From Methylococcus sp. Mc7 (GTDB lineage: Bacteria; Pseudomonadota; Gammaproteobacteria; Methylococcales; Methylococcaceae), in the NCBI RefSeq assembly GCF_019285515.1, contig NZ_CP079095.1, positions 496,001-560,000 of the forward strand: DNA of 64,000 nt. The letters run 5' to 3'. Made by a program: the position numbers and the translations under genes. Below the pieces are notes generated by a model that was not told where the DNA came from, did no database searches, and was given only the letters and a program-made list of their open reading frames with translations. Shown piece after piece: positions 17,584-26,900 of this stretch. The first letter of the stretch is position 1; every line of letters starts with the position of its first letter.

Positions 17584-17822
17584 CGGGAAATGCCTGCCGC
17601 ACGCCTCGAATCCCTGATTCCGGAACCCCGGAAGGGACAGTCTCGCGCATGGAGCGGAAAATGAGCTGACGATAAGCGCACGCCAAGCAGATTGGCCCCG
17701 AAACCCCGGTCGAACGTTCCCCGGATCGCCGGTAGCGAGGGCAAATCCCAAGGGAGAGCGCTCGAAATTCATGCGTTCAGGCCCGATGGGAAGGTGTAAG
17801 CCGAGGGGAACACGGATTCAGG

Positions 17823-17827
17823 GCTGA
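17823..17827. repeat. Target-site duplication GCTGA, right copy
   Basis: Right copy of the 5-bp duplication, identical to 16056-16060. Confidence 0.92.
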
Positions 17828-19535
17828 TTATCAGGGTGCAAGTTCAGCTCCGGCTCATCGATCATTAGCGTGTCGCCGGGCTTTGCCTCATGCTCCAAAT
17901 AGAACCACAGACCGAACAAACTCTTGGCCGTGGACGATGTCATATGCAAACCCAATTTCGGGGCTCCTTTCGTGTTCCGACTGATGACGCCCGGCGTAAA
18001 AAATATGTTGCCCTCCGCATCCACGTCGTATCTGCCGCCGGCAATCTGCTTCACCTGTTCCGCCCAATGGTGAAGGGTATTGTTCCTCTGTTTGCGCAGT
18101 TGATGGATGACGTTTAGCCAGTCGATGTAGTCCGCAATCGGTTCGGCATAACGGGAACTGATGACGTGTTTTATCAACTTCGCCACGTCGATTTCAGGTT
18201 TCGTCGCATGATGCAGCAGCGCCGTGCGTGTACTTGCAAGCTCGCGGAAAAACAGATGCAATCCGTTGCGCTCGGCGGGCATTAGAAAGGCTTTGTTGTC
18301 TCCGTCCAAATCCAGCAGGAAGTCCATTACCGCGTCGGCGATGCGGAGCTTCAAGTCGGGTAATCGCTGTGCCAGCAAGGTAAGCTGAGCATGGTCTTCG
18401 CCCGCCGCTTTGTAAATGCGGAGAGCGTCGTTTTTCTCGCGTCCGATGGAGAGACGAAAATCAAAAGCCTTACTTTTGCATCTCTCGGCCAAACGGGAAG
18501 ACGAGATTTTCAGGTTGAAAGCAGCAGGCTTGAGCAGCTCGGCCTCGGTGCTGAATATCCTGGGTAGCCGCCCGTTTGTTCCCTGATAGATAATGTCGAT
18601 AACCCCTTGGCCGTGCTTGGTTAACCAGGCAACCATATCCCACTGGTACTCTCCCTGCTCGGCCAGCGTTTTGGCGATATCGCCGATTTCCGGCAAGGGC
18701 GCGCCTTGGGCGAACCGGCTGAGAAAACCATACAGAGCATACATCACCCACGTCTTGCCGGCATTATTCGGACCGCACAGCAAAGTGAGCGGCTTAACGG
18801 TAAACGTGCTGTCGGTCTTAATCGGCCCAAATTGCCTTACGTCAAAGGCAAGTTCGGACAGGGGAAATGCTCCGGTGTTTGGCAAATCGTTCATGGTCAA
18901 TCTCCCAACGCGATGACCTTGAGGCTTTCAATCCCCCGGTCATCGACGATCTTCACCCCGATACAGCGATTCTCCCCCGCCTCAAGCGGAAGCGAAACCG
19001 TGCCGTGGAACTGCTCCAGCAGGTCTTCGTCCAGTTCGGCGCGGATGTCCTTTTTCAGCTTGTACCAACCTTCCTTGGCGCCGGCCATGGGGAAGAACAC
19101 CTGCTTGGGGAACAGGGAACGGTTGTCGTAATCGGTGTCCAGCGCCCACAGGGCTATCTGCTTCTTGCCGCCGGATTTCAGCTCGCCGCTGGCGGTGTCG
19201 AAATAGTCGAAGCCGTGCACTTCCACTTCATAGCGGCCGTCCGGCAGCTTCCTAACCTCCACATCCGGCTGGCCCATCAGCCAGAAGGATTCGTTGCTGG
19301 CGCGGGCTTTTTTCAGGTCTTCCGTGAGCAGGTCGGTGTTCATCTGCACCTTGAGGGCGGTGATGCCCTTAATGTTGTCGATGTCCTTGGCCGCCTCCGG
19401 ATCGAAGGTGAAGGCACAAAACACCAGCATCTTGGGCAGGGGAAACAGCTCGCCCGCCTCGCGCATGGCGATCTCCACCTGGCGCTGCTCCAGCGCCGCA
19501 TGTTCCGGGCCGAAGCTGACCGCTACGCGATCAAA

Positions 19536-19603
19536 GCCCCTCTCCCCGCCCACGGGAGAAGGGCTTTCACTCCCCTCTCCCGCGGGCGGGAGAGGGGCGG
19601 GGG
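19536..19603. repeat. Palindromic repeat cluster A
   Basis: Two imperfect palindromes of the CTCCCGC..GCGGGAG type. It includes one copy (19553-19583) of a 31-bp sequence repeated identically at 20081-20111. In the mod frame it encodes Pro-, Gly- and Ser-rich filler (PAGEGSESPSP type). Confidence 0.85.
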
Positions 19604-20080
19604 TATGGCTCCTGGCGACTTGCTCCCAAATCACCTGCAACACCGCTTCCGTCTCGTTCAACACCTGATTGTTCCAGAATCGCAGAACCGTCAGCCCTTG
19701 GCTTTGCAAAAACGCCGTACGCTGGTCATCGTAAGTTTTCTGCTCTGCGTGCTGGCCACCGTCGAGTTCAATGACTAACCCCTGCTCGTCGCAATAAAAA
19801 TCCGCGATGTACTTGCCGATGGGGTGTTGCCGACGGAATTTGGCATTGGCCAGCCGGCGGTTGCGCAGCAACTGCCACATGAGGTTTTCCGCGTCGGTGG
19901 CGGCTTTGCGCAAGTCGCGTGCGTGTTGTTTCAGGTCTTCGGGCAGTTTGGCGGGTGGGTGGGGGATGTATTCCCATTCCGTACCCTCACCCTCTACCCC
20001 TCTCCCGCCTGCGGGAGAGGGGGGCAAAGCACCCTCATCCCAAACCGGCTTCGTCCCCCTCGCTTCGCTTTCCCCGCCTG
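19584..20080 (-). other. Embedded DUF559 nuclease-like module in mod
   Basis: In frame with the methyltransferase C-terminus lies a complete DUF559 domain, running from about 19985 down to 19612: ARDLRKAATDAENLMWQLL, LANAKFRRQHPIGKYIADF, LVIELDGGQHAEQKTYDDQR and LTVLRFWNNQVL. DUF559 belongs to the very-short-patch/PD-(D/E)XK-like nuclease fold; Asp in IADF and Glu, Asp and His in IELDGGQH are the likely active site. Such domains normally occur as short free proteins of about 120 residues. Here it is flanked by palindromic repeats and by identical direct repeats, and carries no start of its own in a convincing position. Confidence 0.8.
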
Positions 20081-20176
20081 CGGGAGAAGGGCTTTCACTC
20101 CCCTCTCCCGCAGGCGGAAGAAGGACCTGGGCTGTTCTCCCCTCTCCCGCGGGCGGGAGAGGGGCCGGGGGTGAGG
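19984..20176. repeat. Palindromic repeat cluster B
   Basis: At least four CTCCCGC..GCGGGAG palindromes on the other side of the DUF559 module. It contains the second 31-bp direct copy (20081-20111) and one arm (20025-20091) of a long inverted repeat whose other arm is at 21607-21673. Confidence 0.85.
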
Positions 20177-21522
20177 GAGTCTGAAGCGCCGCATTCAACT
20201 CCGCCAGCGCCTGTTCGACGGCCGGATGCATCCGCTCGTAAATCTCGTCGATTTCCGGATTGTTGGCGATGGACTTGAGGGTGACGTGGGGCACGGTCTT
20301 GTAGATGAAACCGCCCTTCAGGCCCTCGTGGGGGTACTTCAGTTCGTAGTAGTCGTAGCTGGCGGTCAGCAGGCGCTGCTTGGCCAGGGTGACGGCGACG
20401 CGGGAGGTGTCGCAGGTGATCCAGCGCCGGCCCCATTTCTCGGCGACGAAAGCCGTGGTGCCGGAACCGCAGGTGGGGTCCAGCACCAGGTCGCCGGGGT
20501 CGGTGGTCATCAACAGGCAGCGTTCGACAATCTTCGCCGCCGTTTGCACCACATAGACTTTCGGATCGGTGACACTCGCACCGCTACTTGTATCCTCCCA
20601 GTAGTTTGCATAGGCAACGGCGGGAAAATCCCCAAGGAAACGCCGGTACATGAGTACCGACCCGCCACGAATAACGCGATTTGCTTTAATGAGTCTTGGG
20701 AAGCCCAACTCTCCTATCTTCCAAAAACCGGTCTTGGGTCTGAATTCCTCGCCCTGAAACTGAACGGGGAAATCACCCGGCGGACGTTGAGAAACCAAGG
20801 TATCAATGGAAAAAAAACGAGCACCTGGATTCTCGCTTTTTCTCGCGCGCTCTGCTCGACCGTCCTCACGCAGGACATACTGGTATTTATCCGCGCCAAA
20901 ACCACCAACTTCTTTCTCTCGGTAGAGTTGCCGGTACTTTATCCGCTCAATGTCTTTTGCATAGACCAGCACATAGTCAAGCGTGCCGGCCAAGCCTTCC
21001 GACGTCTGAGCAGATGTCTTTTTTACGGCTATCTGGGCGAAGCAGTTTTTCGGACGAAAAATTTCATCAAGAAGATTGCGTGCTAGATGCACGTTCTCGT
21101 CACCGATTTGAACGCAAACGCTGCCCGATTCGCTCAACAACTCCCTTGCCAGCGACAGCCGATCGCGCAAATAGGTCAGATAGGAATGGATGCCCAGCTC
21201 CCAGGTATCGCGGAAGGCTTTGATCATTTCCGGCTCCTGGGTCAAATCCTCGTCCTTGCGGTCCTTCACGTCGCGCTTATTTGTGAAGGGCTGGAAGTTG
21301 GAACCGTATTTGATGCCGTAGGGCGGGTCGATGTAGATCATCTGCACCCCACCTGCCATGCTCTCCTTTTGCAGCAACGAGTTCATCACCAGTAGGGAGT
21401 CGCCGGCGATGAGGCGGTTGGCCCAGTCGCGCTCGTGCTTGTAGAAGGCTATGGCTTCGCGGAGGGGCAGGTTTTCGAAGGGGGCGGAGAAGAGGTCGGG
21501 TTGGAAGGCTTTGGTTAAAACA

Positions 21523-21673
21523 GAGCCCCTCACCCCTGCCCCTCTCCCGCTTGCGGGAGAGGGGTTGGTTGTGGCTCTCCCGCCTGCGGGAGAGGGGTTC
21601 TTAAAACCCTTCTCCCGCAGGCGGGGAGAGCGAAGCGACGGGGGCGAAGCCGGTTTGGGATGACGGTGCTTTC
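21523..21673. repeat. Palindromic repeat cluster C
   Basis: Three CTCCCGC..GCGGGAG palindromes followed by the second arm of the long inverted repeat (21607-21673). The mod reading frame changes inside this cluster, at about 21598-21605, which is the main lesion separating the two halves of mod. Confidence 0.85.
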
Positions 21674-22486
21674 TTAGCTGCGGCGCGACTCTTGAACCCT
21701 TTTTGCACAGCGGCGAGGATGGTCGCCGGGTCGATGCGTTCGTGGACGTGCAGGGAAACGGTGTCCACCTCGAAACTGGTGCGCTCGGCCTTGCCGGTCC
21801 AGTTGAGATGGGGCGCCTGCATGCGCTTGAGCTGTTCCAGCGCCCGGCGCATGTGGTCCGGGTCGCCGGATGCGAGGGCGTCGTCGATGAGGTTTTCGAT
21901 ACCCGCGCGGGCGCTGTCGAACTGGAGCGCCGGATCGATGTGCGGGTCATGGGCCCAGCGGGTCTCTTCCTCCACGCCGTCGCTGGCGGCGTCCACCATG
22001 CCCACGTGGGGGTTGTTCCGGCGCTTGTCGCCGTGGCGGTAGCTGAGAACCTGGGTCGTGTCGCCAGGTTTGGGGCGCGTGCCTGGACCGGCTTGTGGCG
22101 CGCCGCGCGGAGCGGCCCTGGGCGGCGTAACCTGCACTTGAACGTTCAGCAACGGCTCATCGTCTTCGGGATCCACCGGCACGGCACGCATGACCGAACC
22201 GCCCCGTCCGGGTCCGCTCGCCAGCAAACCTTCCGCGATCAGGGCATCGCGCACCCGGCGGTAATCCTCGTCGGAAACCTCGCCGTCCAGCGATTGCGCC
22301 AGCCGTTCCAGCAGGGCCTTGTTGCCGATGCTGGCGCCGTTCGCGGGGACGTGGCGAAGAATCGGTTCGCGCAGAGTAGGGTCGATTTCTGTCATGGAGC
22401 GGGTCCTTGTTGTCCGGCCGGTGGAGACGAAGCGGTTCCTGAAACCTCGATATAGGGTAACGGAATCTTGGCGACCCGCACCCGCC

Positions 22487-23335
22487 CTATCGTTCCGCTT
22501 GCCGCAGGAGCAGCGAATACGTCAGGATCGCCGCCGTCGCCGAGACGTTCAGAGACTGGATCTGCCCGCCGCCCGGAATGGTGACGATGGTTTCGCAGGC
22601 GGCGAGGGTCGGCGGCGGCAGGCCGTTTTCTTCGTTGCCCAGCACCAGCAGAACGGGACGGCGGTCCAGCGGCACGACTTCCGGGGGAACGCATCTGGCA
22701 TGCAGGGCGGTACCGACGACATGGAGATGGGAGCGCAGGTTTTTGAGGGCTTGCGCCACACCGGTGAGGCGGCGGACGTCCAGGAACTCCAGCCCGCCCT
22801 CGGCCACCCGGTAGGCCGCGTCGGACAGGCCGGCCTGGGCCGGGTGGTCCGACAGGAGCAGATGGCCCAGGCCGAAGAAGGCCAAAGTTCGGGCGATGGC
22901 GCCGAGGTTGTGGGGATTGCCCACGCCATCCAGCAGGACCGTGGCGGCGCCCACTCTCGCCCATTGCTTCGCGGTCTCGAGGGCGAGGTCCGGCACCTCG
23001 CGCGGCCGGACCGCGGCGACGATGCCGCCGTGCAGCACGGTGCCGGCGACCCGCGCCATTTCCTCCGGCGGCACCAGGCGGTACGGCCGGCGCAGCCGCG
23101 CCAGCTCGGCGCAGAACGGCCCTGCCGCCGTTTTCATCGAGTCGTCGTAGTAAAGCCGCACGACGCGCTCGGGCTCACGCCGGAACACGGCGGCCACGGC
23201 GGACAGGCCGGCGATTTTGGTAAGCTTCTCTTCCGCCGCGCCGGCATCTCCCGGCCGCGCCACCCGCACCGCGGCCTCGGCTCCGCGTTTTCCGGGGGCG
23301 CCGCCGGCACGGGGCGGTCTGGTTTTCCGCATCAT
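22487..23335 (-). CDS. TrmH (SpoU) family RNA 2'-O-methyltransferase
   Basis: A 282-residue protein with an N-terminal L7Ae-like substrate-binding region ([25 protein letters not shown], then [10 protein letters not shown]) and a C-terminal SPOUT domain with the three conserved motifs: [31 protein letters not shown] and [19 protein letters not shown]. These form the SAM-binding knot. The N-terminal tail is rich in Arg, Ala and Gly. Closest type is E. coli YfiF or TrmH-like enzymes; the exact RNA target is unknown. Two ATG codons (23335, 23332) are possible starts. The start lies only 6 bp from that of the divergent rluE-like gene. Confidence 0.85.
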   Translation of the reverse strand: MMRKTRPPRAGGAPGKRGAEAAVRVARPGDAGAAEEKLTKIAGLSAVAAVFRREPERVVRLYYDDSMKTAAGPFCAELARLRRPYRLVPPEEMARVAGTVLHGGIVAAVRPREVPDLALETAKQWARVGAATVLLDGVGNPHNLGAIARTLAFFGLGHLLLSDHPAQAGLSDAAYRVAEGGLEFLDVRRLTGVAQALKNLRSHLHVVGTALHARCVPPEVVPLDRRPVLLVLGNEENGLPPPTLAACETIVTIPGGGQIQSLNVSATAAILTYSLLLRQAER

Positions 23336-23341
23336 CTGGTC

Positions 23342-23938
23342 ATGTCCCGCATCATCCTCTTCAACAAGCCTTACGACGTCCTCACCCAGTTCACCGACCG
23401 CGAACACGGCCGGGCGACGCTGGCCGAATATCTTCCCATTCCCGGTGTCTATCCCGCCGGCCGCCTGGACCGCGATTCCGAGGGGCTGCTCGTCCTCACC
23501 GACGACGGCCGGCTCCAGGCCCGGATCGCCGATCCCCGCCACAAGATGGCCAAGACCTATCTGGTCCAGGTCGAGGGACTGCCCGACGAAGCGGCGCTGA
23601 ACCGGCTGCGGCAGGGGGTGCGGCTGAACGACGGCCTCACCCTTCCGGCCGCGGCGCGCATTATCCCCGAACCGGCCTGGCTGTGGCCGCGCGAACCGCC
23701 GGTCCGCTTCCGCGCCGCCATCCCCACCGCCTGGCTGGAACTGGTCATCCGCGAGGGCCGCAACCGCCAGGTGCGGCGCATGACGGCGGCAGTGGGTTTT
23801 CCGACCCTTCGCCTGATCCGCTGGGCCATCGGCGCCTGGACGCTGGAAGGCCTGGCGCCGGGGGAATGGCGGGAGCTGCCGTCCCTTGCCGGGAACGGCC
23901 TCAGCCGGGGCGCTGGCGTTCGGCGACGAAGCGGATGA
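23342..23938 (+). CDS. rluE: RluE-type 23S rRNA pseudouridine synthase
   Basis: A 198-residue RsuA-family pseudouridine synthase. The catalytic [17 protein letters not shown] (Asp about residue 41) is intact, as are KTYLVQVEG and the C-terminal [23 protein letters not shown]. It lacks the N-terminal S4 domain, as RluE does; RluE modifies U2457 of 23S rRNA in E. coli. The start at 23342 lies 6 bp from the start of the divergent TrmH-type gene. At the other end it overlaps the convergent GGDEF/EAL gene by 38 bp. Confidence 0.9.
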   Translation: MSRIILFNKPYDVLTQFTDREHGRATLAEYLPIPGVYPAGRLDRDSEGLLVLTDDGRLQARIADPRHKMAKTYLVQVEGLPDEAALNRLRQGVRLNDGLTLPAAARIIPEPAWLWPREPPVRFRAAIPTAWLELVIREGRNRQVRRMTAAVGFPTLRLIRWAIGAWTLEGLAPGEWRELPSLAGNGLSRGAGVRRRSG

Positions 23939-26900
23939 AGTCGTCCTTGGGCATCGGCCGGGCGAAGTAGTTGCCCTGGAACCGGTGGCAGCCGTAGCGC
24001 TCCAGGATCTCGGCCTGGCCCTGGGTTTCCACGCCTTCGGCAATGACGTCGAGCCCCAGATGGCGCGCCATGCTGACGATGGTCTCGACGATGGCCGCGT
24101 CGTTGCTGTCTCGCTCCAGGTCGCGGACGAACGCCGAGGCGATCTTGAGGTCGTCCAGCGGCAGGTGTTTCAGATAGGCCAGGGAGGAATACCCCGTTCC
24201 GAAATCGTCGATGGAAAAACTCACGCCGAGGTTCTTCAGGCGCCCGATCTGCGCGACGGCGAGGTCGGTGTGGTTCAGCAGCACGCCTTCCGTCAGTTCG
24301 AGGCAAAGGTGCGCCGGCGAAACACCGTTCTCCAGGCAGAACTGCTCCAACTGGCTCATCAGGTCGCTGCGCATGAACTGGCGCGGACTGACGTTCACGG
24401 AAAGCTTCGGCAGGGTGAGCCCCTGGCCGTGCATCTCGGCGAGGCAGGCGCAGGCGCGCCTCAGAACGATGGCGCCCACCCGCAATATCATGCCGTTCTG
24501 CTCACAGACCGGTATGAACCGATCGGGGGAAATCGCTCCGCGTTCGGGGTGGAACCAGCGGATCAGGGCTTCGGCACCCACCACCCGCCCGTCGCCGAGC
24601 ATCTGCGGCTGGTAGTAGACCTCGAACTCGTCGTTGGCCAGCGCCTTCCGCAACGCCTTTTCCAGCTCCAGCCGGCCGCGGACGACGGCCTCCATGGCGC
24701 TCTCGTAGAAGCGGATGCCGTCGCGCCCCTCGTTCTTGGCCACGTACATGGCCGTATCGGCCCGCTTGATAACGTCGTCCGCGGTGTCCGCGCCGTCGGG
24801 AAACAGCGCGATGCCGATGCTCACGGAAACAGAGTGCACGTAATCGTCGAGCTGAAACGGCGCCGAGAGCAGCTCGCGCACCCGCCGCGCATGGACGATC
24901 GCCTGGCCGGCCGCGACCGAGGCGCTGGGCTTGACCGGCGCGAGCAGGACGACGAATTCGTCTCCCCCCAGGCGGGCCGCCGCTTCCTCGTCCTCCATGC
25001 AGTTTCTCAGGCGCTCGGCCACCTGGACCAGCAGCCGGTCGCCCATGTGGTGCCCGAGGGAATCGTTCAGGGTCTTGAAATAGTCCAGGTCCATGAACAG
25101 CAGCGCACCGTAGGTCCCGGCGCGGCGCGCCGCCTTCATCTGCTGCGCGAGCCGCTCGAAGACCAGGCTCCGGTTCGGCAGGCCGGTGAGGGAGTCGTAA
25201 TAGGCGAGCTGGCGGATTTTTTCTTCCGTGCGCTTGAGTTCGGAGATGTCCGAGGAAATCGCGACATAGTGCGTGAGTTCCCCGGCAGCCGACCGGACCG
25301 CGGTGATCGTTTTGCGCTCGGGATAGACCTCGCCGTTTCTGCGCCGGTTCCAGATCTCGCCCTGCCAGCGCCCCGTCCGCTCGAGGCTCCGCCAGACTTC
25401 CCGGTAGAATCCGGCTCCATGCAGGCCGGACTTGAACATCCGGGGAGTCCTGCCGACGACGTCTTCCTGCCGGTAGCCCGTGATCCGGCTGAACGCCTCA
25501 TTGACCCTCAGGATCCTGCCGTCGGCGGCGGTGATCATGATGGCTTCGTCGGTCTCGAAGGTCGTCGCCGCCAGCCGTAACTCGGCCTCGACCGCCTCGC
25601 GCTGGGTGATGTCGTCCACCAGCGAGGCCACGCCGATCACCGTGCCGTCCGGCGTCGTCAGCGGGGTGTTGTACCATTCGCAACGTATCGTGCGGCTATC
25701 CGCCGTCAGGTTGGCGGTGACGCTCCGGTTTCCGGACCCTCCCGATACCTCCCGCCACGTCTCATGCACCCGCTCCATCACGTCCTGCGGAAACAGTATG
25801 CCGGCGGAACGGCCTATCATCCGGTCCGCGCCGTAGCCGAAAATTCTTTCCGCCGCCGGATTCCAGCGGCTGACGATGAAATCCAGGTCCCACTCGATCA
25901 CCGCCAGCGGCAGGTGCTCGACGTGAAGGCGCAGCCTTTCCTCGGATTGCCGCAGCGCCTGCCCGGCTTCCCACCGTTCGGTGACATCCTGCAGCGTCCC
26001 TTGCAGCACCGGCCCCGAATCTCCCCGCCGTCCCAGGAGTTCGGCCTTGAAGTTCACATGCCGGACCGCGCCGTCCGCCCAATTCACCCGCAGCGCCCGT
26101 TCCACCCCGAGCGCATCGTCGCGCCCCCCGCGCAGCGCGGCCTCGACGGCCTCATGGTCTTCCGGCGCGAACATGGCCGCAAACTCATGGAACCGGCGGG
26201 GAGTCTCCCGGTCGGGGGGGAGCCCGAAAATCCGGCAGGTCTCTTCCGACCACGTCATGTGGTCCGTCGCAGGGTCGTACACCCAGCTTCCCACCCGGGC
26301 GAGGCGCTGAGCCTCCGCCAGCCGGCGCCGCTCGGCCTTGGCGATCCGCGAAGACAGCCACAGACGCTGGCGGCTCACCTCGAAGCCGAGCGTGCCCATG
26401 GCGATCAGCAGCGCGATGGCGATGGCGACCACGCGGTAGGCCGCGACCCGCTCCCGCCTCACCGCGCCATCGATGTCCAGACCCAAGGCGGCAAGGACTT
26501 CCGCGGTATCCGTGTCCCGCACCGCGGCGAACGCGGAAACCGTGTCCTTGCCGCTCTCGCCGGACAGACCGACCACCAGCGACCGGCCGCTGGCGAACAA
26601 GCCGGCCAGAGCCTCCGCGTGTTCGGCATACGGCCGCCGGCTCTCGGCAGCGGCCCCTTCGACTCCTCTCAGGGCAAGCCCTGCGTCGACCGTGCTGGAA
26701 CCGATGGCGCGCATCGCCCTGCCCTCGTCCGGAAGAAGCAGATAAAGGCCCCTGAGTTTGGGATCCGCGGCATCGATGCGCCAGAGCTGGCTGATGAGCC
26801 GATGCTCCTCCCTTTCCCGGGTCTCCGCGCTCCCCGTGCGGACGTGACGAATCCGCTCCGGGTTGATCGACGCCGCCACGGTTTCGGCCTGGATCGACAG

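Larger units (their letters stand above)
16061..17822 (+). mobile_element. IS1380-family insertion sequence, complete, 1762 bp
   Basis: The ends are inverted repeats: CCTGAATCCGTGCTCCC at 16061-16077 and the complement of CCTGAATCCGTGTTCCC at 17806-17822, 16 of 17 bases identical. One transposase gene lies between them, with a promoter just inside the left end. Flanking 5-bp duplications and a repairable target gene show a clean and probably recent insertion. The 239 bp between the transposase stop and the right end contain no further gene that I can support. Confidence 0.93.
15694..18900 (-). pseudogene. AAA ATPase of a defence-type module, cut by an IS1380 element
   Basis: Two pieces, 18900-17823 and 16055-15694, flank the element. 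Joined with one copy of the 5-bp duplication removed they give an uninterrupted frame of 480 codons including stop. The N-terminal piece has Walker A GPNNAGKT (residues 43-50) and ends with Walker B and D-loop (MIDEPELNLHPDN). The C-terminal piece carries VISTHSDYMVREI, the H-loop region. This is an ABC/OLD-like AAA ATPase of the kind paired with nucleases in anti-phage systems. The insertion separates Walker B from the H-loop, so the protein should be inactive. The start overlaps the mod stop by 4 bp. Confidence 0.88.
18897..22395 (-). pseudogene. Type III-like DNA methyltransferase (mod) with frame change and inserted DUF559 domain
   Basis: The first part (22395 to about 21605) encodes a winged-helix-like region ([14 protein letters not shown]), LSYRHGDKRRNNP and a helical region ending KSRAAAKKA. 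It runs into a palindromic repeat cluster and stops at TAA 21601. The rest of the protein continues in the +1 frame: FYKHERDWANRLIAGDS, DPPYGIKYGSNFQ (motif IV), DPTCGSGTTAFVAEKWGRRW (motif I) in the beta-class order, and the usual C-terminus (FGPEHAALEQRQVE, KVQMNTDLLTEDLKKARASNESFWL, SLFPKQVFFPMAG). Between the catalytic and C-terminal parts, about 250 residues expected in relatives are replaced by repeats and a DUF559 domain. Expected product: an adenine methylase subunit. Probably non-functional unless frameshifting rescues it. Confidence 0.8.

Noticed and set aside
15694-17772. Open frame of 692 codons on the minus strand
   Set aside because: Most of it is antisense to the IS1380 transposase; only its last about 120 codons are the real C-terminal piece of the ATPase.
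19612-19985. DUF559 as an independent gene inside mod
   Set aside because: No stop precedes it and no convincing start or ribosome site is seen; it is continuous in frame with the methyltransferase C-terminus.
19984-20176. CRISPR array
   Set aside because: The repeats are palindromes of uneven spacing without regular spacers, they occur in both orientations and no cas genes are near.
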